In this document: positions 1-8,229 of the stretch, in pieces
Position numbering within the stretch: position 1 is the first letter of the stretch
How the letters are laid out: the number at the start of each line of letters is the position of its first letter
Assembly (NCBI RefSeq): GCF_900099695.1
Contig: NZ_FNCY01000022.1
Coordinates: forward strand, 1-64,000
DNA from: Propionivibrio dicarboxylicus
GTDB taxonomy: Bacteria; Pseudomonadota; Gammaproteobacteria; Burkholderiales; Rhodocyclaceae
Direction: 5' to 3'
DNA: 64,000 nt
The notes under the pieces: generated by a model
What the model was told of the DNA's origin: nothing
The model's input: the letters and a program-made list of their open reading frames with translations, nothing else
The model's database searches: none
Translations under genes and position numbers: made by a program

Positions 1-17
1 ATGTTCGTTCGCTCCGC

Positions 18-524
18 TTATTCGCCGACGCTGCCGCTGAAAGGAATCAACTCTTCCTTCGGCATCCGGCCCGTCAATTGCCGCCAGATCCCGTAGGCCA
101 GCACCAGCGCCATGCCGACGCTCGAAATGAACAGCGCCGACTGGATGATCCCCATCGGAATGCCGGTCACCGGCGCATGGTCGTCCATGCCGATGATCAT
201 CTGCTTCCAGGTCCCGTGCGCCAGCAACAAACAGCAGATCAGCGTCAGCGAATCGGCAAGGAAGCGGCAGACGCGCTGCCCACGCTCACCGAACTTCTCG
301 ACCACGCTGCTCATCCCCAGGTGCCCGTGATCCTTCATCACGATCAAGGCCCCGATCAGCGTCAGCCACATGAACATGAAACGCGACACTTCCTCCGAAA
401 ACACGATCCCCGAATTGAATCCATACCGCAGCACCACGTTCCCGAACACCAGCACCGCCATGATGCCGAACATCCCCACCAGGATCCATTCGACCAGTTT
501 TATCAGCTTCTCAAGAGCTCTCAT
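18..524 (-). CDS. dctQ: TRAP transporter small permease (DctQ family)
   Basis: Small membrane subunit of a tripartite ATP-independent periplasmic transporter, which uses an ion gradient to import organic acids or sugars delivered by a DctP binding protein. Four hydrophobic segments are visible, and the motif ending in NVVLRYGFNSG is typical of DctQ. I place the start at the second of two adjacent ATG codons (524), behind a GAGGGA ribosome site; an upstream in-frame ATG at 599 would add an atypical charged extension. It follows dctP in the same direction. The large permease dctM should lie off the left edge of the window. The substrate is inferred from neighbours to be a C4 sugar or sugar acid. 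Confidence 0.88.
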   Translation of the reverse strand: MRALEKLIKLVEWILVGMFGIMAVLVFGNVVLRYGFNSGIVFSEEVSRFMFMWLTLIGALIVMKDHGHLGMSSVVEKFGERGQRVCRFLADSLTLICCLLLAHGTWKQMIIGMDDHAPVTGIPMGIIQSALFISSVGMALVLAYGIWRQLTGRMPKEELIPFSGSVGE

Positions 525-662
525 CATTCCCTCGCTTATGACGTCATTCGAAAGCGCTCCGCCGAGCCCTTTCGAATTCCGCGCAAACTCGAATTGCATG
601 ACCGGAACGGCCTCGTCCTTCGCCAGACAAGCAGCGAAAGACGAGGCCGTGTACCGGCATTG

Positions 663-1682
663 TCAGCGACCGCGAACGGCAGCGATTTCCTTCTGCGCCT
701 GCTCGACAACGGACGGACCGATATCCTGCGTGTAACGCTCGATCACCGGCTTCAGCTTGTCGCGCATCTTGGCCGCTTCGGCCGGCGGAATCGTGCTGAC
801 CGTCATGCCTTCGCTCTTGAGCTTGTCGATCAACTCGGTCGTCATCTTGCGGTTGAGGTTGCGCTGATAGGTGCGTCCTTCATAACATCCGGTCTTCAGC
901 TGTTCCTTTTCCTTGGCGTCGAGCTTGTCCCAGAAGCCCTTGCTGACCAGCACGACATACGGCGCATAGGCGTGGTTGGTCAGACTGAGATACTTCTGCA
1001 CTTCGTGGAACTTGCTGGCGTAGATGATCGGCACCGGATTTTCCTGCGCGTCGATCGCCTTCGATTCCATCGCCGAATAGAGCTCGGTGAAGGGCATCGG
1101 AATCGCGTTGGTACCCAGCGCCTTGAAGGCATCGATGTACACCGGATTCTGCATGACACGCAGCTTGAGGCCTGACATGTCGTCCATGCTGGCCACCGGA
1201 CGCTTGCTGTTGGTCACCTGACGGAAGCCGTTTTCCCAATAGCACAGGCCGATCATGTTCTTCGATTCAGCCAGGTCGAGCAGGCGCTGGCCGAGCTTGC
1301 CGTCGAGCACCGCATCGACTTCCTTTTCGTTCTGGAACAGGAAAGGCAAATCGAACAGCATGTATTCCTTGATGATCGTCGCAACCGGCGCCGATGCGAC
1401 GATGGTGATCTCCTGAACGCCGCCGCGGACCGCCGCGATCATCTGCGTCTCGGAGCCGAGCTGGGTCGCCGGAAAGACCTTGATCTTGAATTTTCCGCCG
1501 CTCAGACGATCCATGATCTCGGCGAATTTCACCGACGCCTGGCCGAGCGGATGTTCGGCGGCAATACCGTGACCGAGACGAATATTGCGTTCCGTCGCGT
1601 TCTGCGCCAGGGCGCCCGACGCGAAGCACGCCATGACGGCTGCCGCCGCCAGGCCAACCATTCCCTTTGATGCAAAAGACAT
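663..1682 (-). CDS. dctP: TRAP transporter substrate-binding protein (DctP family)
   Basis: Periplasmic solute receptor of the TRAP system, about 339 residues, normal for the family. It has a clear Sec signal peptide (Met-Ser-Phe start, alanine-rich core, cleavage near GALAQ). The family signatures are visible: the GxxxAxxHPLGQA-like start of the mature protein, LKLRVMQNPVY and the conserved Arg region that binds the ligand carboxylate or hydroxyl. The start at 1682 is an ATG six bases after AAGGAG; a TTG two codons upstream is less likely. It sits between the isomerase gene and dctQ in one minus-strand operon, so it probably captures the compound degraded by the flanking enzymes. Confidence 0.93.
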   Translation of the reverse strand: MSFASKGMVGLAAAAVMACFASGALAQNATERNIRLGHGIAAEHPLGQASVKFAEIMDRLSGGKFKIKVFPATQLGSETQMIAAVRGGVQEITIVASAPVATIIKEYMLFDLPFLFQNEKEVDAVLDGKLGQRLLDLAESKNMIGLCYWENGFRQVTNSKRPVASMDDMSGLKLRVMQNPVYIDAFKALGTNAIPMPFTELYSAMESKAIDAQENPVPIIYASKFHEVQKYLSLTNHAYAPYVVLVSKGFWDKLDAKEKEQLKTGCYEGRTYQRNLNRKMTTELIDKLKSEGMTVSTIPPAEAAKMRDKLKPVIERYTQDIGPSVVEQAQKEIAAVRGR

Positions 1683-1772
1683 GACCAACTCCTTATTCTG
1701 GGTTTGTGGATCGATGGCAAGCGGGACGCCGGCGAGAAGGACTCGCGGCAGCGCCCGCAGGGGCGCCGCCCG

Positions 1773-2720
1773 TCAGCGCGGCAAAATCGTTCTCAGGTAC
1801 TCGCGGTTCATGCCACAGACCGTCAGGCCGTCGCCGCCGTAGTGCTCGCACAGGAAGGCGCTCTTGAAGCCGCACGCGATGGCTTTCTGAACGGCAATCC
1901 GGTAGTTGATGATGCCGAGTGCCAGCGAGGTCGGATACGACAAATAGATGCCCTGATCGGGATCCTCGATGCGCATGTAGTTCTTGACGTGCCAGTACTT
2001 GGCATAGGGGACGATCTTGTCGATCATCGCCGACCAGTGCTCGACCGGCTTGTGCAGGCGCACCAGGTTGCCGATGTCGGCATTGATCCCGACCGAAGGC
2101 ACATCGACGTCATTGACGAAACGCACAGCCCCGTCGGCGGTGCCGATGTAAGTGTCCTCGTACATCTCGAGCGAAACTTCGATGCCATATTCGGCGGCAT
2201 GCTTGCCGAGTTCGCGGATACGCGTTACCGCCTTCTGGTAGGTCGCCGCATCGTCGGGATTCTTGACGCCGTCGGCCGTCCAGAACCACAGCCGCTTTTT
2301 CTGCTCCTCGGTGAACTGCCCGAACAGCCCGAAACTGACGGCCTTGGCGCCGATCGCCGCCGCCGTCTCGATGACACGGTGGTTATAGGCGAGGTATTCG
2401 TCGGCGTGGTCCGGATCGATGACGCTGCTGCGCCGCGTCGTCGAAATCGCCGGAATCGTCAATCCGAGCGTCTTGACGACGTACTGGAACTCGCGCAGAC
2501 GCGACGGCGAGAGATCGGCGACACGCAGCCAGCTGTCGGTGGGATCGAGCTCGGTAAAACCGGCGTCGACGACCTGCTGCAGCGTTTCGGCCCATTGATC
2601 GACCGACTGCTCCTGGACCAGCGATCCGTCCGGCAGGACGCCGGGGAAATTGATCATGGCCGCCGCGATCGGCCAGTTTTCACGGTTCCAGCGCGGCGTG
2701 TTGCAGCATTCCTGAGTCAT
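1773..2720 (-). CDS. Sugar phosphate isomerase/epimerase-family TIM-barrel protein
   Basis: A 315-residue member of the xylose-isomerase-like TIM-barrel superfamily that isomerises or epimerises free or phosphorylated sugars. The expected metal ligands appear in order: Glu in SLEMYEDTYIG, Asp in GINADIGN, His in WHVKN and Glu in LCEHYGGDG. ATG 2720 follows AGGA. It lies between the DenD-like dehydrogenase and dctP, 33 bases after the dehydrogenase. It is longer than the roughly 260-residue OtnI/Hyi proteins that act after DenD in tetronate catabolism, so equivalence to OtnI is not certain. Its true substrate cannot be read from sequence. Confidence 0.8.
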   Translation of the reverse strand: MTQECCNTPRWNRENWPIAAAMINFPGVLPDGSLVQEQSVDQWAETLQQVVDAGFTELDPTDSWLRVADLSPSRLREFQYVVKTLGLTIPAISTTRRSSVIDPDHADEYLAYNHRVIETAAAIGAKAVSFGLFGQFTEEQKKRLWFWTADGVKNPDDAATYQKAVTRIRELGKHAAEYGIEVSLEMYEDTYIGTADGAVRFVNDVDVPSVGINADIGNLVRLHKPVEHWSAMIDKIVPYAKYWHVKNYMRIEDPDQGIYLSYPTSLALGIINYRIAVQKAIACGFKSAFLCEHYGGDGLTVCGMNREYLRTILPR

Positions 2721-2753
2721 TCTGTGTCCTCGTCCGTTGTGGTTGATATTCGC

Positions 2754-3728
2754 CTAAACCGAAATACCCTGGTCGGCGATGTAATCGCGAATGATCGTCT
2801 CGACGTCCTTGTCGGCGACGAAGCCCATCATCAGCGCGCGATTGGTCTTGAAACGCACCGGAAGGCTGTCGATGAAGGCCTGGATGTCCTCGTCCGGCGC
2901 CCACTCGATCAGATTGGCGACGTTGTCGCCGGCGATCCGGCGCAGCGCGTCGACCATTTCCCCCGCAGTCGCCGTCGTGCCGCAGAGATTGAGGACACGG
3001 TTGACGCCCCAGGCCGAGGCCGGCAGGTCATGGGCGTGGATCATCGCGTCGATGACCTTGCCCGGCGACAGGATCCAGATGCCCGTGTCGCGCGTCACCG
3101 GGCAGCGCGCCGGAACGCCGTTGAGCGGTTCACGAATAATTCCCGATGCATAGGACGACTTGGCCAGATTGGGCTTGCCCGGACGCACCGAAATCGTCGG
3201 CAGGCGCAGGACGCGACCGTCGAGGAAGCCGCGCCGGCTGTAATCGTTGATCAGGTACTCGCAGCAGACTTTCTGGGCGCCGTAGGAGTTGAGCGGCAGC
3301 GCCACGACATTGTCATCGACAACCGGCGGAAAGCCGTGACCGAAGGCTGCCACCGAACTCGAGAAGATGAAGCGCGGCACTCGCGCTTGCTTGCGGCACG
3401 CCTCCATGACGGCGCGCGTCCCATCGAGATTGACGCGCATGCCGAGTTCGAAGTCGGCCTCGGCGCCACCGCTGACGATCGATGCCAGATGGAAGACCGA
3501 GCTCGTTTCCGGCCCGATCAGCGTGCTCAGCAAGGCCGCATCGGTGAGATCGCCACAGACGTACTTGAGACGCGGATCGTCCTGCGCCGGGAAAGTGATG
3601 TCGAGCAAGGTAATTTCCTTGATCTCGCGCTGTACGCCATTGGCATCGGCAAGCGTCCCCCGCTTGAGCAGCGCCTGGGCGAGCCGCCCACCAAGAAAAC
3701 CGCCCCCGCCGGTAATCAGTACTTTCAT
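2754..3728 (-). CDS. denD: NAD-dependent dehydrogenase/epimerase, D-erythronate dehydrogenase-like
   Basis: Extended short-chain dehydrogenase of 324 residues. The N-terminal nucleotide-binding motif GGGGFLGG follows MKVLIT, and the catalytic Tyr-x3-Lys is in SYGAQKVCCEY. Segments such as FHLASIVSGGAEADFELG, VLRLPTISVRPGKPN and IIREPLNG match the DenD family, which oxidises D-erythronate to its 2-oxo acid. ATG 3728 is preceded by GAGGA. It is first in a minus-strand operon with the isomerase and TRAP genes and is divergent from a LysR gene. The usual DenD partners OtnK and OtnC are absent, so the substrate may be a related C4 compound. Confidence 0.75.
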   Translation of the reverse strand: MKVLITGGGGFLGGRLAQALLKRGTLADANGVQREIKEITLLDITFPAQDDPRLKYVCGDLTDAALLSTLIGPETSSVFHLASIVSGGAEADFELGMRVNLDGTRAVMEACRKQARVPRFIFSSSVAAFGHGFPPVVDDNVVALPLNSYGAQKVCCEYLINDYSRRGFLDGRVLRLPTISVRPGKPNLAKSSYASGIIREPLNGVPARCPVTRDTGIWILSPGKVIDAMIHAHDLPASAWGVNRVLNLCGTTATAGEMVDALRRIAGDNVANLIEWAPDEDIQAFIDSLPVRFKTNRALMMGFVADKDVETIIRDYIADQGISV

Positions 3729-3883
3729 AATGTCCTCGGATAGTTTGATGGAAACCGATATCCACGCCTCTCGGCTACGGGCCTATACGACGCGTGGAAA
3801 AAAATTCTCGCTATGCAGTTCAGGTACTGTCGAAAGGATCGTAGCAAGGCGATCAACTACTGATAACTGAAACTATTTGATAT

Positions 3884-3906
3884 ATTGATCTCTTCAGGTT
3901 ATCAAT
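3884..3906. promoter_or_regulatory. Operator-like inverted repeat beside the LysR gene
   Basis: The 23-bp sequence reads ATTGAT, nine variable bases, then TTATCAAT, ending nine bases before the LysR start. The same pattern occurs at 8117-8139 upstream of the rpiB operon. The inverted arms and placement in the divergent denD-lysR region fit a LysR-type binding site. A second, imperfect inverted repeat surrounds it (GATAACTGAA at 3863 and TTCAGGTTATC at 3893). Confidence 0.6.
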
Positions 3907-3914
3907 CAGCGACC

Positions 3915-4868
3915 ATGACGCATTCCGGCTTCACCCCCCAACTGCTCAATCGCCTGCGCATGCGCCAGATCGTCCTGATGCTGGCGATTCACGAACACCG
4001 GACGCTGCACCACGCCGCCGAACATATTGGTCTCTCGCAACCCGCCGCCAGCAAGATGCTGCACGAGCTTGAGCAGACGCTCGGCGAGCCCCTGTTCGAT
4101 CGCGTCGGTCGCGGCATGCAGTTGAACGCCGCCGGACAGGCCGTCATGAATACTTTCCGCGCCATCAGCAGCAACATGACGGCGCTCAGCCGCGAACTCA
4201 ACGAACTACGCCTCGGCAGCGCCGGCAAGCTGATCGTCGGCAGCATCATGGTCGCTGCACCCGACCTGCTCGCCGACGCGCTGATCCGACTCAAGCAGCG
4301 CTTCCCCCTGCTCTCCGTGGAAGTCATCGTCGACACCAGTGACCGCCTGCTCGACCTGCTCCGCAACGGTAAGCTCGATGTCATGATCGGGCGGATGCCC
4401 GACATCGCCAGCGTCGAAAGCCATGACTGCGTCTTTCATGCCATCGGCGAAGAAGCGATCTCGGTCGTCGCCTCGCGCGACCATCCCTTGCAATACCAGG
4501 CGCGCGAAGGCGCCATCAGTTTCTCGGCGCTGCTTGCCTACACCTGGATCCTGCAACCGCGCGGCAGCCCTTCGCGCGAGATGATCGAGCAGGAGGCACG
4601 TAGCCACCACCTGCCGCTCCCTCAGGGACTGATCGAAACGACCTCGATCCTGCTCGCCGAAAGCCTGATCGCCCACAGCGACATGATCGCCGTCATCCCG
4701 CACTCGATCGCGCGCCATTACGAGGCGCACAGCCTGCTGCGCATCATTCCCTACGAATTCACGCACACGCTGACGCCCTGGGGCAGCCTCGTCCATCGCG
4801 ACCGGACGGTCAGCCCGATCGCCGAGGAATTCCTCTACTTCCTGAAAAACCGAGAGCCCGCGGTCTAG
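3915..4868 (+). CDS. LysR family transcriptional regulator of the C4-sugar cluster
   Basis: LysR-type regulator of about 317 residues with an N-terminal winged helix-turn-helix (LHHAAEHIGLSQPAASKMLH) and a C-terminal periplasmic-binding-like ligand domain. The start is set at ATG 3915 because it gives the usual spacing before the helix-turn-helix; an in-frame TTG at 3885 lies inside the operator. It is divergent from denD and convergent with the dihydroxyacetone-kinase-like gene. The matching operator copies at 3884 and 8117 suggest it controls both flanking operons. Its ligand is probably a pathway intermediate, which is inference. Confidence 0.9.
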   Translation: MTHSGFTPQLLNRLRMRQIVLMLAIHEHRTLHHAAEHIGLSQPAASKMLHELEQTLGEPLFDRVGRGMQLNAAGQAVMNTFRAISSNMTALSRELNELRLGSAGKLIVGSIMVAAPDLLADALIRLKQRFPLLSVEVIVDTSDRLLDLLRNGKLDVMIGRMPDIASVESHDCVFHAIGEEAISVVASRDHPLQYQAREGAISFSALLAYTWILQPRGSPSREMIEQEARSHHLPLPQGLIETTSILLAESLIAHSDMIAVIPHSIARHYEAHSLLRIIPYEFTHTLTPWGSLVHRDRTVSPIAEEFLYFLKNREPAV

Positions 4869-4871
4869 GCG

Positions 4872-4907
4872 AAAAAAACGGGGCTGCAGCATCGGCTGCA
4901 ACCCCGT
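4872..4907 (-). terminator. Rho-independent terminator of the rpiB-tpi-dak operon
   Basis: A 13-bp near-perfect stem (ACGGGGCTGCAGC with GCTGCAACCCCGT, ATCG loop) is followed on the minus strand by seven T. It lies between the converging ends of the kinase and lysR genes, and may also serve lysR weakly. Confidence 0.85.
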
Positions 4908-4936
4908 CACGGACAGGTTCCGGAACTACGCTTCTG

Positions 4937-6649
4937 TCATGGGCGATCGAGGATCGCGCCAACCGTGCGTGCGCACATCGCCAGCGAAACGGCACCGGCA
5001 TCCGGATGGCCGAGGCTGCGCGTCGTATGCGAACGTGCCCGCCCGAGTTTCGGCGTGAGTTGCGCCGTCTGCTCGGCCGCCGCCGTCGACACGCGGGCAG
5101 CTTCGTTCCATGCCGCATTCAGCGCGACGCCCTTGGCGATCTGTTCGCTCAGCGTGACGACAAACGGTTCAAAGGAATCGACCAGCGTCTTGTCGCCGAT
5201 CTTCGCCCGTCCGAGCCGCTTGACCGCGTCGAGACTGGCTTGCGCGCCCTTGGCCACGTCTTGCGGCGTCACTTCGCGCTGATCGCTCAGCGCCGTGCTC
5301 CAGGTGCGCAGTGCCAGACCCCACAGGGCGCCCGAGGTGCCACCGGCACGGTCGGCCCAGGCGTCGCCGGCAACCGCCAGGACACTGGCCGCCCCTGCGC
5401 CCGCCGCGACCGCTTTCCTGGCCGCTTCGGCCGCCGCCGCCGAACCGCGCGTCATGCCCATACCATGATCGCCATCGCCCGCCAGCGCGTCGATGCGACC
5501 GAGATCGTTCTCGGCAGTGCGCATCACGTCAGCGATCTCGGCGATGAGACCGGCAATGCATTTGCCATTAGCCTGGGACGCCGCCGTCGCCGCCGGGAAA
5601 CTCGTGATCTCCTGCGACGCCTCCGAAATCGGCGCAGCCGGCTCTGTCGGGATGATGGCGCCACGGCGCATGACCGGCGTATCGGCCGGTGCGCACCAGA
5701 ATTTCTCGAGCTCCTCGTCGAGCCAGGTGATCGTCAGCGAACAGCCGGCCATGTCGAGACTGGTGACGAATTCACCGACCTCGGGCTGGACCAGCGTCAG
5801 ACCGGCCTGCTTCAGCACTGCTTCAATGCCGACCCAGAGCACGAACAGTTCTTCGTACTTGGTGCAGCCCAGACCGTTCAGCACGACGGCGACACGCCCG
5901 CTGCAGTTGGCCGGCCGTTCGGACAGGAGCTTGTTGACGAGCAAGGCCGCCAGTTCCTTGGCCGGCAGGACATTGTCCTCGCTGATGCCCGGCTCGCCGT
6001 GAATACCCAGGCCGATACCCATGCGCTGCGTCGGCACCGTGAACAGCGGCTGTTTGGCGCCCGGCAAGGTGCAACCGGTGAAAGCGACACCGAATGTGAC
6101 GGTACGCGCATTGGCCTTGATGCCGACGCGCTCGACCTCGTCGAGATTGAGGCCAGCCTCGGCGGCAGCGCCGACGATCTTGAAGACGACCAGGTCGCCG
6201 GCCACACCACGGCGCAGTTCGGGCTTGTCGGCCGGACCGCTGGCGACGTCGTCGGTCACCGGCAGAATACGGACGTCGATGCCTTCCGATTGCAAGCGCT
6301 CGGCCGCCAGGCCGAAATTCATCACGTCGCCGGCATACTTGCCGAAGCCGAGCAGGATGCCGCCGCCACGATGGGCGAGACGGGTGACGTGCGCGACGCT
6401 GTGCGCCGACGGCGAGGCGAAGACATCGCCGGCCACTGCCGCATCGGCGAGGCCCGGACCGACGAAGCCGGCAAAGGCCGGATAGTGTCCCGAGCCACCA
6501 CCGACGACGACCGCCACCTTGCCTTCAGGGGTCGCCGTCGAGCGCAGCACGCCGCCCGTCACCGGGCGGACATTCCGGGCATACACCGAGGCGAATCCGG
6601 CCAGTGCAGTCGTTGCGAATACTTCGGGATCATCATGGATGCAAGTCAT
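4937..6649 (-). CDS. Fused DhaK-DhaL ATP-dependent ketose kinase (erythrulose or dihydroxyacetone kinase)
   Basis: 570-residue kinase with an N-terminal DhaK domain (about residues 1-330) and a C-terminal ATP-binding DhaL domain (about 365-570). His217 in GLGIHGEPG is the residue that covalently holds the ketose hemiaminal; His55 (GSGHYPAF) and Asp108 (AGDVMNF) are the general catalysts. The DhaL phosphate-binding motif is seen in GDGDHGMGMTRG and ADRAGGTSGALWG. The GFGKY segment differs from classical dihydroxyacetone kinases. With TPI-like and RpiB-like isomerases upstream, the context fits an L-erythrulose kinase (LerK-like) making erythrulose 1-phosphate, although glycerone cannot be excluded. 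ATG 6649 follows GAGGAG. Confidence 0.88.
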   Translation of the reverse strand: MTCIHDDPEVFATTALAGFASVYARNVRPVTGGVLRSTATPEGKVAVVVGGGSGHYPAFAGFVGPGLADAAVAGDVFASPSAHSVAHVTRLAHRGGGILLGFGKYAGDVMNFGLAAERLQSEGIDVRILPVTDDVASGPADKPELRRGVAGDLVVFKIVGAAAEAGLNLDEVERVGIKANARTVTFGVAFTGCTLPGAKQPLFTVPTQRMGIGLGIHGEPGISEDNVLPAKELAALLVNKLLSERPANCSGRVAVVLNGLGCTKYEELFVLWVGIEAVLKQAGLTLVQPEVGEFVTSLDMAGCSLTITWLDEELEKFWCAPADTPVMRRGAIIPTEPAAPISEASQEITSFPAATAASQANGKCIAGLIAEIADVMRTAENDLGRIDALAGDGDHGMGMTRGSAAAAEAARKAVAAGAGAASVLAVAGDAWADRAGGTSGALWGLALRTWSTALSDQREVTPQDVAKGAQASLDAVKRLGRAKIGDKTLVDSFEPFVVTLSEQIAKGVALNAAWNEAARVSTAAAEQTAQLTPKLGRARSHTTRSLGHPDAGAVSLAMCARTVGAILDRP

Positions 6650-6702
6650 GTTCTCTCCTCCTGTTCGAATTCTATGTGGTTGAAATCAATGCAAGCCGGG
6701 GT

Positions 6703-7491
6703 TCAACGCGCCGCCCGCAAACGCGAGGCTTCGGCAACGAGTTCGATGATTTTGGCAAATCCCTCCGGCTTCCACGCGGCGCGACCGACGAAGAGGCCGT
6801 CGACGTCCTCGATCGCCAGGATTTCCTTGCCGTTCTCCGGCGTCACCGACCCGCCGTAGATGATGCGGGTATCCTCGGCTGCGCGCGCGCCGCGATGCTG
6901 ACGCAATACCTGACGCAAGGCCGCATGCCGGGCCGCGATGTATTCGGGCGTTGCCGCCTCGGCGCCGCCGATCGCCCAGCGCGGTTCGTAGGCCAGCACG
7001 ACATCGGCCGTCGCCACGTCAGGTTGGCCGGCCAGCGAGGTCAGCACCTGATCCGCCAATACCGCGTCGGCACGTCCCGATTCCTTTTCGCTGGCGCTCT
7101 CGCCGAGGCAGATGATCGGCGTCAAGCCGACCTTCATCGCCGCGTCGACCTTGAGTCGGACGCAGTCATAGGTCTCGCCGAAATGCTGCAAGCGTTCCGA
7201 ATGCGCGAGTTCGACGTAGCGGCAACCGGCTTCCAGCAGCATCGGCGCCGAGATTTCCCCGGTCCAGCCACCCGACTCCAGCCAGTGCATGTTCTGACCG
7301 CCGGTGGCGATCGGCGTGCCGGCAAAAGCCGTCGCCGCCGCGTGCAAGGAGGTGAAGGGTGGCAGCACAAAAATATCGACGGCCGAAAGCGCACGCCCGG
7401 CCGTCCATTCGGCGAACCATTCGCCATATCGCCGCGTTTCGGCGACAGTGTTGTTCATCTTCCAGCCGGTTCCGGCAAGCAATCGACGCAT
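6703..7491 (-). CDS. Triosephosphate isomerase-family protein, erythrulose-1-phosphate isomerase-like
   Basis: 262-residue TIM barrel of the triosephosphate isomerase family. The electrophile His is in LAHSERLQHFGET, the catalytic Glu in LAYEPRWAIGG and the phosphate loop in YGGSVTPEN. The N-terminal motif is GTGWKMN instead of the GNWKMN of glycolytic enzymes, as in EryH/LerI proteins that convert L-erythrulose 1-phosphate to D-erythrulose 4-phosphate. It lies 53 bases upstream of the kinase and 67 bases downstream of the RpiB-like gene. This is unlikely to be the glycolytic TpiA, although low activity of that kind cannot be excluded. Confidence 0.85.
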   Translation of the reverse strand: MRRLLAGTGWKMNNTVAETRRYGEWFAEWTAGRALSAVDIFVLPPFTSLHAAATAFAGTPIATGGQNMHWLESGGWTGEISAPMLLEAGCRYVELAHSERLQHFGETYDCVRLKVDAAMKVGLTPIICLGESASEKESGRADAVLADQVLTSLAGQPDVATADVVLAYEPRWAIGGAEAATPEYIAARHAALRQVLRQHRGARAAEDTRIIYGGSVTPENGKEILAIEDVDGLFVGRAAWKPEGFAKIIELVAEASRLRAAR

Positions 7492-7558
7492 GGTGGCGTT
7501 TTTCCCCCTGAATGAGCCAATGACGCGCCCGGGCCGACGGCCGGGCGCAGTACCGCGT

Positions 7559-8017
7559 TCAGCGCCGATACTTGGCGTCGAGCGTGCCGATCGCCTCGAC
7601 GTTCTTCGCCGAGGGACCTTGCGGGTCGAAATCTGAGGCTAGCCAGGCATTGACGATGGTCTTGGCGAGCTCGGTGCCGACGACGCGAGCGCCGAGCGTG
7701 ATGATGTGTGCATCGTTGCTCTTGGCCGCGCGTTCGGCCGAGAAGGTATCGTGCGTCTGCGCCGCGCGAATACCCGGCACCTTGTTGGCCGAGATCGCCA
7801 TGCCGATACCGGTGCCGCAACAGAGAATGCCGCGATCGAACTTGCCGGCCAGAATCGCCTGACCGACGCGTTCGGCGATGTTGGCGTAATACTCGCCGGC
7901 GCCATCCGGAGAGCGGCTCATTTCGGTGACTTCGAGTCCGGGACAGGTCGCCAGATGGGCTGCCAGGACTTCGGAAAGAGACACGCCAACGCTATCGCCA
8001 GCAACCACTATTCTCAT
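7559..8017 (-). CDS. RpiB/LacAB-family isomerase, erythrulose-4-phosphate isomerase-like
   Basis: 152-residue sugar-phosphate isomerase of the RpiB family. The active-site region [20 protein letters not shown] is intact, including the Cys-Gly-Thr-Gly loop. The N-terminus reads [12 protein letters not shown] where ribose-5-phosphate isomerases have a GSDHAG-type motif, a change seen in EryI/DerI enzymes that interconvert D-erythrulose 4-phosphate and D-erythrose 4-phosphate. It is the first gene of the minus-strand operon, with an AAGGAAGG ribosome site and the shared operator about 100 bases upstream. The product would enter the pentose phosphate pathway. Confidence 0.87.
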   Translation of the reverse strand: MRIVVAGDSVGVSLSEVLAAHLATCPGLEVTEMSRSPDGAGEYYANIAERVGQAILAGKFDRGILCCGTGIGMAISANKVPGIRAAQTHDTFSAERAAKSNDAHIITLGARVVGTELAKTIVNAWLASDFDPQGPSAKNVEAIGTLDAKYRR

Positions 8018-8116
8018 GATGCCTTCCTTTCGGTGTGATCGGTTTTCAATTGAATTGCATGAGCGACAGCGATCCTACCAAGCCCCGCGATCCGATGCAC
8101 TGAAAGAATTGCATGG

Positions 8117-8139
8117 ATTGATAACCCCTGATTATCAAT
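8117..8139. promoter_or_regulatory. Operator palindrome upstream of the rpiB operon
   Basis: Perfect inverted repeat ATTGATAA, seven-base spacer, TTATCAAT, about 100 bases before the RpiB-like start. It matches the outer bases of the site at 3884-3906 by the LysR gene, which suggests one regulator for both operons. Confidence 0.65.
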
Positions 8140-8184
8140 TCCCGACACATGGCCCCCCGGCACAACCGCCCCCAAAATGGAAAC

Positions 8185-8210
8185 GGGAGGCGCCATGACC
8201 GGCGCCTCCC
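8185..8210 (-). terminator. Hairpin terminator after acs
   Basis: A 10-bp GC-rich stem, GGGAGGCGCC with GGCGCCTCCC around a six-base loop, lies 20 bases past the acs stop. The downstream minus strand is only moderately T-rich (GTTTCCATTTT), so efficiency is uncertain. Confidence 0.65.
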
Positions 8211-8229
8211 GCGGCGATCGTCGATACGG

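Noticed and set aside
1704-3743. Long open frame on the plus strand opposite the isomerase and denD-like genes
   Set aside because: Arg/Asp/His-rich translation with no family features; it is the antisense of two well-supported genes and reflects high-GC codon bias.
6703-7491. Glycolytic triosephosphate isomerase TpiA
   Set aside because: The GTGWKMN motif and operon context with RpiB-like and DhaKL proteins fit the erythrulose-phosphate branch of the family better.
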